Source: an uncultured Eubacteriales bacterium (GTDB lineage Bacteria; Bacillota; Clostridia; Peptostreptococcales; Anaerovoracaceae). From it: DNA of 64,000 nt. The first letter of the stretch is position 1; the number at the start of each line of letters is the position of its first letter. The stretch lies in NCBI GenBank assembly GCA_910583765.1, contig CAJTYS010000001.1, forward strand, positions 114,225-178,224. Reading direction: 5' to 3'. The notes under the pieces were generated by a model. The model was not told where the DNA came from and ran no database searches. It was given only the letters and a program-made list of their open reading frames with translations. Position numbers and translations under genes: made by a program. This document shows positions 25,153 to 34,438 of the stretch, one piece after another.

Positions 25153-27543
25153 TCAAACATAGAAAAGGATGAATTTCATCAGAAATTTTCCCGCTCGATT
25201 CTGGCGGCCATATACTTGATCTGCCACCCAGCCTACGTAACTGGCCATTTCCACATGTTCTTCCGCCGTAAGATCTTCCCTGCCAAAACGCATGCGGTAC
25301 ATCAGCCGCAGCATCTGTTCAAAGGAAAGGCCGCCGTCTTTATCATAGATCAACCCGAACTCCACCAAATGATCATAAGGATCCGCTGGCAGCGGATGTT
25401 TATCAAAGGCCATGAGTCTCCCCATGTGCCGGTACATAGCATACGCCTGCTGCTGCGAGAAGTCGGTGCCAAATGCGGCCAACCGCTTTTTCACCTGCCG
25501 GCGCCCCAGATATTCATAAAGGGCTGCAACCGCGAAAAGCGCCAGCAAGACAAGCCACCATAGACTGATCCTTTTTTCCTGCTGCTTCTTCTGGGCTTGC
25601 TGGTCCGACTGCTGCTCTTCCTCCGGATCCTGATCGCGATAAATCGCCTCACTGCCCGAGCTGTACCCAGTGCCTTCTGCTCCTTCACCCTGCAGCTGCT
25701 GCACCTGATAAAAGCCTGGCACCACTTCCACTGGGAACCAGCCCACCTCATCCACATAGACTTCCACCCAGCTATGAGCCTGAGAATCTCTGACTTCCAC
25801 GGAAGCGCCTTGTTTCTCCGCATACTTTGACATTTCCTTTGGTGACAGATAATAGCCTTCCACATACCGAGCAGGTATGCCCGCCTGCCGGAACATCAGG
25901 GTCGCTGCCGTAGCAAAGTGCATGTCATTTCCTCTGCGATCCTCGTTGAGAAACTCGTACAGCTCGTCTTTTCCGTCAGATACAGCTTCCTTTTTCCCAT
26001 CATAGGTGAACTCAGCGCTGAAATTCGCACGGATATAATTCAGGGTATACTCAATGGACGTGCCCTGACACCTGTCGATCCCCGTGGTCCCAAGGGCTGC
26101 CGCGTCTTTCTTAGAAACATGCAGATACGCCGCCTCCGCGTACCGATGATAAACGTCTTCCGCATCTGCATACGCGGCCCAGTCAGGATTTAGCTTCAAG
26201 GCCGCTACCCAGGCCGCCAGGCCCATTTCATCGTAATCCTGGAAACGAGGGACAAAGGTTTGGAAACTGTACTCCCTCTGCCCCCGCAGCCCCTTGGCAA
26301 AAGCGCCGTGATCCTTTTCATAATCCACCTGATCCGGTGCTGCGTCGCCCTCCAACGCAGCCTCGTAAGGCAGGTACAAATACTTGCTGCTGCCGTTCAC
26401 ATTGGCCGCCTTCACAGCCACAGCCTGGAGATCTCCAGACATTTGGTAAAGCCGCTGCTGCTGCGTCCAAGGGTAAAACCCCTTCCGCGCCAAAGCTTCC
26501 GTTGCCCTTGCCATGGCGTTGGCATGATCCTTGTCTGTGTCAGGCGACCATCTTCCTCTCTCAAAAGTGCCTCCCACAAAGCCCCGCAGATACATTGGCG
26601 CCGGCTGCTCCATTTCCAAAGTCAGCACTGTGTTTCCCGTGTATTCCAGAGGATGGGTCTTTGTCAGATCGCCCTGGCTGAGCGCATCGATTTTCTCGCC
26701 GCTCAAATTGTCGTAGCGCCAATGCTCCTGCAGCTCTATGGCCGCGGCCTTGGCCTCCTCCACGGATTCAGGCGGCTTGTAGTCATCGCCGGAAAAAATC
26801 ACCACATATCCCAATAACGCTACTAAAGTGAAACTCAAAAACAAATAGGGCAGTGAAGAGTTCTTTTCATTTTGAATATAAATCGGCCGATTCTTTTTAT
26901 GGCTCACCGGCCTTGCCACTGCGGAAAGCACGAAAAGTCCGGTCCAGCAAAGGAGCAGCAAAAGCAGCAGCCAGACAGATGGCGCTGCCTCCAGCCACAG
27001 TCCTGCTATGACTGGAAGTCCGGTAAAGATGAATCCCAGCAAAGGCTCCTTGTGATAAATACTGTGAACAATGGCCATGGAAGCCAGCAGTGTCACTGGG
27101 ATCATGGCGACAAACGCGTCCCTGCTCCAATCCACGGTGTCTCCCACTGCGTGAAATGGCACAAGCCCCGCACCCAGCTGCTTGTTCAGCGCTTCGATCA
27201 TAGCGTTCCCCATTACCAGGAAACCATTCCACACGTCCTTATGGGCAATGACGCAAAAAATGACCACCAGGATAAACACGCACAAAAATAGGAACCGCCC
27301 CAAAAACGGGTTCCAGCATAACATATAAAGACCCACTGGCAGGGCAGCGATCAGCACTGCGGTGACCACTGGATCCACTGGGTTGGAAAACATGGAAAAA
27401 AAGGTGTACCAACATCCCACGGACAGAGCGACAGCTAAAAGCAGCTCAAAAACCACCCTTCTTCCAGGGTGTCTGTTGTCTGCGTCTGTGATCTGCACCA
27501 GATCCGGCTCAGGTTGGATCTGTCTCTTCTTCATGATATCCAT
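25153..27543 (-). CDS. Transglutaminase-like membrane protein (TgpA type)
   Basis: Start at ATG 27543 (796 aa), 6 nt after AGGAG; the in-frame TTG two codons upstream is less likely. The N-terminal 230 residues hold about six membrane segments, then comes a large outer domain with a transglutaminase core: the Cys position falls in the RRGNDMHFATAATLMFRQAG segment, where Met/His replace the usual Cys-containing GxCxxFA motif, while the His (SQAHSWVEVYVDE) and Asp/Glu region is kept. A further membrane segment (about 665-685) precedes a cytoplasmic tail. It is encoded 158 nt after a DUF58 gene and with MoxR, the usual trio. The apparent lack of the Cys suggests a non-catalytic or altered domain. 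Confidence 0.85.
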   Translation of the reverse strand: MDIMKKRQIQPEPDLVQITDADNRHPGRRVVFELLLAVALSVGCWYTFFSMFSNPVDPVVTAVLIAALPVGLYMLCWNPFLGRFLFLCVFILVVIFCVIAHKDVWNGFLVMGNAMIEALNKQLGAGLVPFHAVGDTVDWSRDAFVAMIPVTLLASMAIVHSIYHKEPLLGFIFTGLPVIAGLWLEAAPSVWLLLLLLLCWTGLFVLSAVARPVSHKKNRPIYIQNEKNSSLPYLFLSFTLVALLGYVVIFSGDDYKPPESVEEAKAAAIELQEHWRYDNLSGEKIDALSQGDLTKTHPLEYTGNTVLTLEMEQPAPMYLRGFVGGTFERGRWSPDTDKDHANAMARATEALARKGFYPWTQQQRLYQMSGDLQAVAVKAANVNGSSKYLYLPYEAALEGDAAPDQVDYEKDHGAFAKGLRGQREYSFQTFVPRFQDYDEMGLAAWVAALKLNPDWAAYADAEDVYHRYAEAAYLHVSKKDAAALGTTGIDRCQGTSIEYTLNYIRANFSAEFTYDGKKEAVSDGKDELYEFLNEDRRGNDMHFATAATLMFRQAGIPARYVEGYYLSPKEMSKYAEKQGASVEVRDSQAHSWVEVYVDEVGWFPVEVVPGFYQVQQLQGEGAEGTGYSSGSEAIYRDQDPEEEQQSDQQAQKKQQEKRISLWWLVLLALFAVAALYEYLGRRQVKKRLAAFGTDFSQQQAYAMYRHMGRLMAFDKHPLPADPYDHLVEFGLIYDKDGGLSFEQMLRLMYRMRFGREDLTAEEHVEMASYVGWVADQVYGRQNRAGKFLMKFILFYV

Positions 27544-27701
27544 TTCCAACTCCTACTTCCTGTATCCTGCATTTCGCGGGCTCTAAGGCTGGTATCCGCG
27601 AAACTTTTACCAGCTCGCCTCTTCTCTCTTTCACTTGCGCTGGCATTGTCGCTATCATCTTCCATGTTCGGCCCAATTTCAAGCCTCATCCAAAGCGCTG
27701 G

Positions 27702-28856
27702 CTAAATCATGACCTCCGGCATGCCTTCCGCCGCCTGTTCTGCGGACATGGCCACCACCTCAATGGCCTGCTCCGCTGCCTGCCGCTGTTCTTCCTTTTC
27801 ATAGATCAGCACGGTCCGCATGGTCTGGGAGACTTCAATCTCTGCGATCTTGTCAAGTTCTGGCTCTGAAGTGACGTAGAGCAAAATGCTCCGGCGATTG
27901 CGGTAAGCGCTGGCCGCGTAATAATCCAGGGCAATGCCGGTTTTTTCCGACGCATAAGAAGACAGCACCTGGGCCGCTGCCATGTGGAAATCCTCAAAGC
28001 TGTCCAGCTCTTTGGTGTGGAACAGATCTTCCCCTGCGTCATACCAGGCCAGGCTGTGGTTGATGCCGCTTGCCAAGAGTCCATGGGAAAGGGATAAATA
28101 GGCTTCCACCACTGCGTCTACCACGGCTTCCGGCCCTTTTGTCAGTTCCATGAGCAGGAATATGGAGTAATTCAACGGGCGACTGAATTCTCGGACCATG
28201 GTTCTGTCGATCTTTGTGGACAATTTCCAATGGATCCTCCGCACCTCATCGCCTGGCGCGTATTCCCGCAGCGCAAAGATCTCGCTCACATCCTGCCCTG
28301 GCCGATGCGGTGAATAACGGCTGCCATCGCCGCTGGTTTCCACAGAACGCGCCATGTGCACCGATACATCCTGCAGCCTGGGATACACGGTCACGGCTTG
28401 ATCCGGCAAACTGGATTTTTGAAAGGCAAAAAGGCCGAAAGCATCGTACACTCTGATCTTTTTCGTGGAAACCACCAGAATTCCCACATTGCTGCCCTTG
28501 AAAGAAAGATGCGCGGTAACGGTCTTGCGGCCTCCTACTGTGGCGCTGATCTTTCGAGTCTTCACAGAACCTGTCATTTGATTTTCCAAATGGACCTGAA
28601 ACAACAGCCGTGCCACTGGAAACACGCTGGAATTGGCGAATTGATAAGTAAATCCTACCTGATCCTTGTCCGCTGTCCCTGGCAGTTCCAAAGAAAGCTC
28701 CAGGCCTTTATGAGAAAAGAGCAGCAGCACCAACGAAAGCAGGGGCACCACCACGCAGAGGACCAGCAGGGTCAGGGTGTAGTATGTATTTGTAAATAAA
28801 TACAGCACTGCCGCCACCAACAGCAGCAGTCCATAAAACACTCTGTTTTTCAGCAT
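27702..28856 (-). CDS. DUF58 domain membrane protein
   Basis: The ATG at 28856 overlaps the MoxR stop codon (TAATG), so I take that start (384 aa) and not the longer frame to 28979. Two membrane helices lie near the N-terminus (about 5-45). The DUF58 signature is seen as EIFALREYAPGDEVRRIHWK, followed by MVREFSRP and a von Willebrand-A-like fold. DUF58 proteins work with MoxR ATPases and transglutaminase-like membrane proteins, probably in assembly or maturation of envelope proteins. The tail is Glu/Ala-rich. Confidence 0.9.
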   Translation of the reverse strand: MLKNRVFYGLLLLVAAVLYLFTNTYYTLTLLVLCVVVPLLSLVLLLFSHKGLELSLELPGTADKDQVGFTYQFANSSVFPVARLLFQVHLENQMTGSVKTRKISATVGGRKTVTAHLSFKGSNVGILVVSTKKIRVYDAFGLFAFQKSSLPDQAVTVYPRLQDVSVHMARSVETSGDGSRYSPHRPGQDVSEIFALREYAPGDEVRRIHWKLSTKIDRTMVREFSRPLNYSIFLLMELTKGPEAVVDAVVEAYLSLSHGLLASGINHSLAWYDAGEDLFHTKELDSFEDFHMAAAQVLSSYASEKTGIALDYYAASAYRNRRSILLYVTSEPELDKIAEIEVSQTMRTVLIYEKEEQRQAAEQAIEVVAMSAEQAAEGMPEVMI

Positions 28857-30325
28857 TATTTGCCCTTTCTCTCTAAAATGGCCGGTGGTTTGATTTCTTT
28901 CAACACCTGCTGCAGGACTTTTTCCTCTGTTTCTTTGCGGATTTTCGCTCTGGCTGTGAGAATCAGACGGTGGGCGCACACATCAATAAACACATCCTTC
29001 ACATCCTGCGGGATGGCGTAATCTCTGCCGTCCATGAGCGCAGCGGCTTTTGCCATCTGCACCAGTGCCAGGACAGCTCGAGGGCTGACCCCTTGCTCCA
29101 CGGCTTCCATGCTCCGGGTCTTTTCACAAAGAGACGCGGCGTATTCAATGATCTCGTCCGTCATCCGCACCATCTGCACCCCGCGCTTCATGGTTTTGAT
29201 ATGGGTCGCGCTGGCCAATGCCCGCACGGTTTCCAGCGGATCCCTTGACTGCCGCTGCTTGACGATGTTCACCTGGCTCTGCAGATCCGGATATCCAATG
29301 GAAAGACGCACCATGAACCGGTCCAGCTGGGAATCCGGCAGTTTCTGGGTGCCTGCGCTGCCCAGCGGGTTCTGGGTGGCGATGCACACGAAAGGCTCTG
29401 GAATTTTGTGAGTCACGCCGTCTACGGTCATGCCCCCCTCCTCCATGACTTCCAGGAGCGCTGCCTGTGTCTTTGCGGAGGTACGGTTGATCTCATCTGC
29501 CAGGAACAGGTTGCAGAGGGCCGCGCCTGGCTTGTAGTCCAGGCCGCCTGTTTCTTTGTTGTATACGGAAAATCCAACGATGTCACTGGCCATGGTGTCT
29601 GGCGTGAACTGGATCCTTCGATAATTCAAATTCAAGGCTTTGGAAAGCCCCAGGGCCAGGGTGGTTTTCCCCACGCCAGGAACGTCTTCCAATAGAATGT
29701 GGCCTCCGGCTAAAATGACCATGAGCACTTTTTTCAGAATTTCATCCTTGCCCACGATGACTTTTTTCAGTTCATTGATGATGAGCTGAGCGGCCCGCTG
29801 CATTTCCGCGGTTTTTTTGTCCTTTGCCGCTGGCTGTGACGGAGCAGCGGATTGAGGCTGAGCTGCTGGCTTTGCCGTGGTTTCTGGTTTTGCTGATGCT
29901 GGCTGCCTGCTCTCTTGCGGTGAGGACGCCGCTCCTGTTGATTGTACAAAATCAGCTGATGACTGGGCAGGTTTCGTGAGATCCGCTCCTTTTTTGGACA
30001 AGTCCACCTGTTTTGTCAGGTCCGGCTGGGTCTGTGAAAAATCCGTTGATTTCATGAGATCTGGCTGGGTCTGTGAAATCCCCGCTGTTTTTGTCAGATC
30101 CGGCCGCAGGGCTCCTGTCTGGTCCAATGTCGCTGCCGTGGATTTCGCGCCAGCGCCGGTGATCGCACTTTGGGAATTTGTCACCTCCATCCACTCCGAC
30201 AGTCTGGAAGACTGCCGCTCTTTATTTTCTGCCTCTGTGCTCAGTATTTCCTGCGTCAAATAGGATGACGCGTCAGGCTGCTGCCAGCTGTCTGTCATAT
30301 TTGTTTTTTCTATCTGCTTTTCCAT
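28856..30325 (-). CDS. MoxR family AAA+ ATPase with repetitive N-terminal extension
   Basis: A 489-residue protein. Residues about 170-489 are a standard MoxR ATPase: Walker A GVGKTT, Walker B LFLADEINR, sensor region CIATQNPLG, and arginine-finger region LPDSQLDRFMVRL. The first 160 or so residues are unusual, with three degenerate 12-13-residue repeats (SQTQPDLMKSTDF, SQTQPDLTKQVDL, SKKGADLTKPAQ) and then a Pro/Ala/Gln-rich linker. MoxR proteins are usually near 320 residues. It is the first gene of the MoxR-DUF58-transglutaminase operon. Confidence 0.92.
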   Translation of the reverse strand: MEKQIEKTNMTDSWQQPDASSYLTQEILSTEAENKERQSSRLSEWMEVTNSQSAITGAGAKSTAATLDQTGALRPDLTKTAGISQTQPDLMKSTDFSQTQPDLTKQVDLSKKGADLTKPAQSSADFVQSTGAASSPQESRQPASAKPETTAKPAAQPQSAAPSQPAAKDKKTAEMQRAAQLIINELKKVIVGKDEILKKVLMVILAGGHILLEDVPGVGKTTLALGLSKALNLNYRRIQFTPDTMASDIVGFSVYNKETGGLDYKPGAALCNLFLADEINRTSAKTQAALLEVMEEGGMTVDGVTHKIPEPFVCIATQNPLGSAGTQKLPDSQLDRFMVRLSIGYPDLQSQVNIVKQRQSRDPLETVRALASATHIKTMKRGVQMVRMTDEIIEYAASLCEKTRSMEAVEQGVSPRAVLALVQMAKAAALMDGRDYAIPQDVKDVFIDVCAHRLILTARAKIRKETEEKVLQQVLKEIKPPAILERKGK

Positions 30326-30480
30326 CGCTTCCTCCTTTGATTCCTGTTAATGGAAACTCCTTCCTATGCTTTTCACACAGAAGATCTCTTTCATAATATT
30401 TTCTGAAAATTACCAAAGTCTAGCACAAAAAAACAATTCGTGAGAATGATTTTGCCATATCAAATTTCCACATGAGTGTC

Positions 30481-31137
30481 TTAGTTGTTCTTTAATAACC
30501 GCACCAGCATGGATGGATAAGGGATGTACCCATCTTGCTTGTTGTAGCACATAATGTCATAAGGCGGCTCATTTCCTTTTATCTCTGCCTTTTTACACTT
30601 CTTATTTGGCATGATGCGGCAAAAAAGCGAAAACATGTTCTTCACGTCTTTTCTTCTCCCACTCAGTGCTTTTAATTTTTTGCAAAGGTTTTTTATCTCA
30701 ACATTATTCAACACCGGAAGCGTTTTGTCCGGCGCGCCGGCCACTCCAGCGAAGACAAAATCCCGATTCCTTATGTATTTCGCAGCCTGCGGATACAAAG
30801 CCTGCTGCTGCATATGCTGTATGGACTGGATGATCTGCTCTATGGCATGCTTTGCGTTCTTTTGATTTTGTGTCCCTTTTAATTCTATGATCCAGGTAAT
30901 GTTTAACTCTGTGCTGGTATCCTTGACCGTATAGACCAAATTGTCGCAAACAGCGTTTCCTGGCGGCAGACCTGTGAGAAGGCCGCCGTCCACCTGCACC
31001 ACTTCCACTGAATTTCCCGCATCAATCCTTACAGGGATAATAGCCTTGCTTTTATGTTCCGTGTCCCTGACCACATGATCCTGCCCCGCAGCCAAATCAA
31101 CAATCCATGATTCTTTCTGTTTCTTGCTGTCTGTCAT
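30481..31137 (-). CDS. PD-(D/E)XK-like protein paired with an ATPase (possible defence effector)
   Basis: I prefer ATG 31137 (218 aa), 7 nt after GAGGG and just past the ATPase stop; the frame extends to 31173, overlapping the ATPase gene. I do not recognise the family. A possible nuclease core is VCDNLVYTVKDTSTELN followed by TWIIELKGT, which would give the D...ExK pattern, then a helix with HAIEQIIQSIQHMQQQ. The rest is basic and Cys-containing. The pairing with a RecF/OLD-like ATPase is the two-gene layout of many anti-phage systems. The nuclease call is inference from a short motif. Confidence 0.55.
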   Translation of the reverse strand: MTDSKKQKESWIVDLAAGQDHVVRDTEHKSKAIIPVRIDAGNSVEVVQVDGGLLTGLPPGNAVCDNLVYTVKDTSTELNITWIIELKGTQNQKNAKHAIEQIIQSIQHMQQQALYPQAAKYIRNRDFVFAGVAGAPDKTLPVLNNVEIKNLCKKLKALSGRRKDVKNMFSLFCRIMPNKKCKKAEIKGNEPPYDIMCYNKQDGYIPYPSMLVRLLKNN

Positions 31138-31147
31138 TTCCATGCCC

Positions 31148-32494
31148 TCACTCTTGATCCAGTTCAATATCATACAAAGCTGTATACAATTCGTTCACCT
31201 GGGATGACACGTCATCGATCAGGCTCGACATGATCTCCCGCTCTTCATCGTCTAACAAATTTACGCACTGCTTCTTTTCAGAACCATCGGGCTGCAGCAA
31301 TTTATAAGCGGAAAGTTGGCCTTTTTTAATCATGTAGTTTTTATTGATCACCTTATGCACGGCCTTGGATTGTCCTTCTTCCGACAATGCTCCCGCATAA
31401 TACAGATTATTGGCCACGGTCAGCATATAAGGACTATGAGTCGTGATCAGCACGCCGCTGTCCTGAAGATTCGCGAACAAGGCGATAAACTCCATGATCT
31501 TTTTTTGCAGTAACGGGTAAATATGGGCCTCTGGCTCCTCAATGATCAGAAAAGCGTTCTCTTGGCGCAGCAGGAGCACATACATGAAATTCAACAGCCA
31601 TAAAATTTCCTGCTGGCCGGAAGAGGCGAAATTGATCGCGATCGGATGCTCTCCATCGCCTTCTATTTGTAAAAACTCTTTTCCACCGTTATAAAAGTAT
31701 TCGCCTTTTTCAATCTTTACAATAAAATCCGCGATATTGTTCACATCAAAAGCCCTTTTTTCCATAGGGTAAAAGAGATGGGCTTTCTTCACGCCATTTT
31801 TAAAGTTGCCGCGCACATTATCGATCAGCATCATGAACATTTCCGTGATCAAGTCTAAATCACTGGCATTGTTCATGGTCGCGCGATTATTTGACATCAC
31901 GGTCAACAGGCTGCGGCCCGCTGGTATATAATAGGTCTCTCTATCATCGCCAAAAATAGCGTTGACCTGGCTGCTGATCCATTCATGATTTCTTTTTCTT
32001 TCTTCACTGGCAAGCACAAGGCTGACTCTGGTGCGATCTTCGCCATCAGCATGCATTTCCCGCACTTTTTTCTGCAAATTTTTGAGGGAGCCCAATAATT
32101 TCTGCGAATACGTCACGCTGATGTATTGCTTGCTTTTTTCTCCCTGCTTGAGCTTCACTTGGATCCACAGACCATCCGCGTAATCATATTTCATATAAAA
32201 GTCAGGATTCAGATCCCAGCTATATCCAAACAGCTTGACGAACATGGTTTTGAGTTCCGCTTTTATGGCCTTGTCAAACCAGACATTTTCCTGCGGCAGA
32301 TTCCGGTAGGAATTGGAGTCATAAATCTGGGTCAGATAGTCCGTGATCTTGGTCTTAATGGTCTTAAAGTAATATACGCTTTTGGCGATCGTGCTTTTCC
32401 CTGTGGCCTGTTCTCCGATCAAGAGATTGAACTTTTCGATTTCCATTTCAAAAGATTTGATCGGTCCATTATTCTTTATACATATTCTCTGCAT
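31148..32494 (-). CDS. OLD/RecF-type AAA ATPase
   Basis: Start at ATG 32494 (448 aa), after AAGGTGG; an in-frame GTG lies 3 codons upstream. The N-terminus has FNLLIGEQATGKSTIAKSVY with a Walker A GEQATGKST. The C-terminal half has the signature-like NFASSGQQEILWLLNFMY and Walker B ENAFLIIEEPEAHIYP, then the switch His in VLITTHSPYML. This is the AAA_15/AAA_21 layout without a TOPRIM nuclease domain. Together with the next gene it resembles ATPase-effector defence modules (for example Septu or PARIS in organisation, not in effector identity). It sits between two housekeeping operons. Confidence 0.82.
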   Translation of the reverse strand: MQRICIKNNGPIKSFEMEIEKFNLLIGEQATGKSTIAKSVYYFKTIKTKITDYLTQIYDSNSYRNLPQENVWFDKAIKAELKTMFVKLFGYSWDLNPDFYMKYDYADGLWIQVKLKQGEKSKQYISVTYSQKLLGSLKNLQKKVREMHADGEDRTRVSLVLASEERKRNHEWISSQVNAIFGDDRETYYIPAGRSLLTVMSNNRATMNNASDLDLITEMFMMLIDNVRGNFKNGVKKAHLFYPMEKRAFDVNNIADFIVKIEKGEYFYNGGKEFLQIEGDGEHPIAINFASSGQQEILWLLNFMYVLLLRQENAFLIIEEPEAHIYPLLQKKIMEFIALFANLQDSGVLITTHSPYMLTVANNLYYAGALSEEGQSKAVHKVINKNYMIKKGQLSAYKLLQPDGSEKKQCVNLLDDEEREIMSSLIDDVSSQVNELYTALYDIELDQE

Positions 32495-32515
32495 CCCAAC
32501 CACCTTATTTCTTTT

Positions 32516-34426
32516 TTACACCAGTTCCACCTCACCGGCTCGCTGGTAAGTATAGCCGCCAAGCTCGTCAAGGCGCTGGTGAAATTCTTCGCTGCCCAAA
32601 ATTTCTAAGAACGCCTGGATATGCGGCAGCTGCAAATATTCCTGGGGGATGGCGAAGTCGTATTCTTCCGGGCCCACTGGGATGAAATCCAGGTCCATGG
32701 CTTTTGCCGCTGACAAGATTCCCATGCCCGCGTCCGCGCCATCGCTGCCCACGGCGGCCGCCACTGCCATGTGGGTGGCCGCTTCCCTGTCATATCCATT
32801 GATCTGCTCTGGATCAATGCCCAGCTGTTTGAGCTTATAGTCGAATAGCACTCTGGTTCCCGCGCCCCGCTGCCGATTCACGTATCGGCATTCCGGACGG
32901 GCCAGGTCCTGGATGCCTTGGATGCCCAGAGGGTTGCCTTTTTTCACTAATATGCCCTGTGTCCGGCCAACGCCTTTGATCAAAGCCATTTTTCCGGAGC
33001 CAAAGAGCCGCTTCATATAAGAAACATTATATGCGCCTGTTTCCTCGTCTAGAAGATGAATGGGCGCGAGATGGGCTTCCTTTCGTTTCAGGGCCATCAA
33101 ACCGCCCATGCTTCCCACATGGGTGCTGGAAACGAACATGCCTTTGTGTCGGTCCGGCATCATGTCAGCGGCCACGTCCAGGATCAGGTCATGACTGCCA
33201 ATGATCACCACAGTGTTTTCCACCTGTGACTTTTCTCTGTACAGTTCCACCTGGACCGGCTGGCCAGCTTCCACGCCTTCACTGTTCTGTTCGATGACGC
33301 AGAACCCGTCCGCCCGTACCAGGGACATGGCGGCTCCTGCGCCCCGAGCCAAAGGAGCGGCTACCATCTTGTCGCCTACCTTGCCTACTTTGACCCGCAC
33401 GTATTCCTTGTGTTTCAGACTGGAAACCAGGCGCTTGGAGACATAGGCGGTCACTGTTTCCCTGCGCTTTGCCGGAGTCTGGCACATGAGGGAAAGCACT
33501 GGTTCCACAAAATTTTCAAATCCAATATATGCGGACACCGGATAACCTGGAAGGCCGATTACCGGCTTTCCTTTCACAATGGCAAGGATCACTGGCTTGC
33601 CCGGCTTGATGGCCACGCCGTGGACCAGCACTTCTCCCAGTTCCCGCAGCACATGGACGGTGTAGTCTTCTGTTCCTGCGCTGGAGCCGGCGTTGACGAT
33701 GACCATGTCGAATGTTTCTACCGCTTCTGCGATGCTGTTTTTGATCTTTTCATAATCGTCGATGATGGGTGGAAAACGATGCGCAAGTCCGCCTGCTTCC
33801 ATTACCATGTTTTCAAACATGCGGGAGTTGGACTCTATGATGCTGCCGTCCTCCGGCTCTTGCTCTGGTTCTATGATCTCCGTGCCTGTGGGAAAGATGG
33901 CTGCTTCCGGCCTTTTCACCACTTCGATTTCCGTGATCCCCGCAGAAAGCAGCACGCCCACATCAATGGGCCTGATCTTGTGGCTGCTGGGCAGAATCAT
34001 CTCTCCAGCCACAATGTCTTCACCAATGGGCCGCACATGCTGCCAAGGCGCAGCGGAGGCGATAATCAGCACGCCTTCTTCTGTTTCCACCAGGTCTTCT
34101 GCCATGATCACCGCGTCATATGGCGGATGGATGGGATCTCCGGTGTCTACCACAACGTAGTCGGCTTCTTCCTTCAGCAGCACGGGTTCTGTTTCCGTGG
34201 CGTTTTTCGTCCGCTCTGAAATCACTGCGATCCCGTCCATGGCCGAAGCATTGAACAGGGGTGAGCAGTATTTCGCGTGAACTGCGTGACGAGTCACTCT
34301 GTTGAGGGATTTAGACACGGGAATGATCTCGTACTGAATGTTTATCACCCGCTGCAGAGCCGCCAGGTACAAGGCCGCGGCTTCATCCACAGGTTTTGTT
34401 TCTAAATAAAGATTTCTCTTTGCCAT
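32516..34426 (-). CDS. MoeA-PBP fusion, molybdopterin molybdotransferase with periplasmic-binding-like domain
   Basis: A 636-residue protein. Residues 1-410 form a MoeA domain (FNASAMDGIAVISERT, VDTGDPIHPPYDAVIMAEDL, AGSSAGTEDYTVHVLRELG, GLPGYPVSAYIGFENF). Residues about 415-630 form a substrate-binding-protein-like domain (IIGSHDLILDVAADMMPDRH onward) with GVGRTQGILVKKGNP and the conserved RQRGAGTRVLFDYKL. The fusion is known in Clostridia and archaea; the second domain may sense or bind molybdate, tungstate or a cofactor intermediate. It lies 12 nt after a second moeA and is cotranscribed. Confidence 0.9.
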   Translation of the reverse strand: MAKRNLYLETKPVDEAAALYLAALQRVINIQYEIIPVSKSLNRVTRHAVHAKYCSPLFNASAMDGIAVISERTKNATETEPVLLKEEADYVVVDTGDPIHPPYDAVIMAEDLVETEEGVLIIASAAPWQHVRPIGEDIVAGEMILPSSHKIRPIDVGVLLSAGITEIEVVKRPEAAIFPTGTEIIEPEQEPEDGSIIESNSRMFENMVMEAGGLAHRFPPIIDDYEKIKNSIAEAVETFDMVIVNAGSSAGTEDYTVHVLRELGEVLVHGVAIKPGKPVILAIVKGKPVIGLPGYPVSAYIGFENFVEPVLSLMCQTPAKRRETVTAYVSKRLVSSLKHKEYVRVKVGKVGDKMVAAPLARGAGAAMSLVRADGFCVIEQNSEGVEAGQPVQVELYREKSQVENTVVIIGSHDLILDVAADMMPDRHKGMFVSSTHVGSMGGLMALKRKEAHLAPIHLLDEETGAYNVSYMKRLFGSGKMALIKGVGRTQGILVKKGNPLGIQGIQDLARPECRYVNRQRGAGTRVLFDYKLKQLGIDPEQINGYDREAATHMAVAAAVGSDGADAGMGILSAAKAMDLDFIPVGPEEYDFAIPQEYLQLPHIQAFLEILGSEEFHQRLDELGGYTYQRAGEVELV

Positions 34427-34438
34427 TTGGTATCCTTT

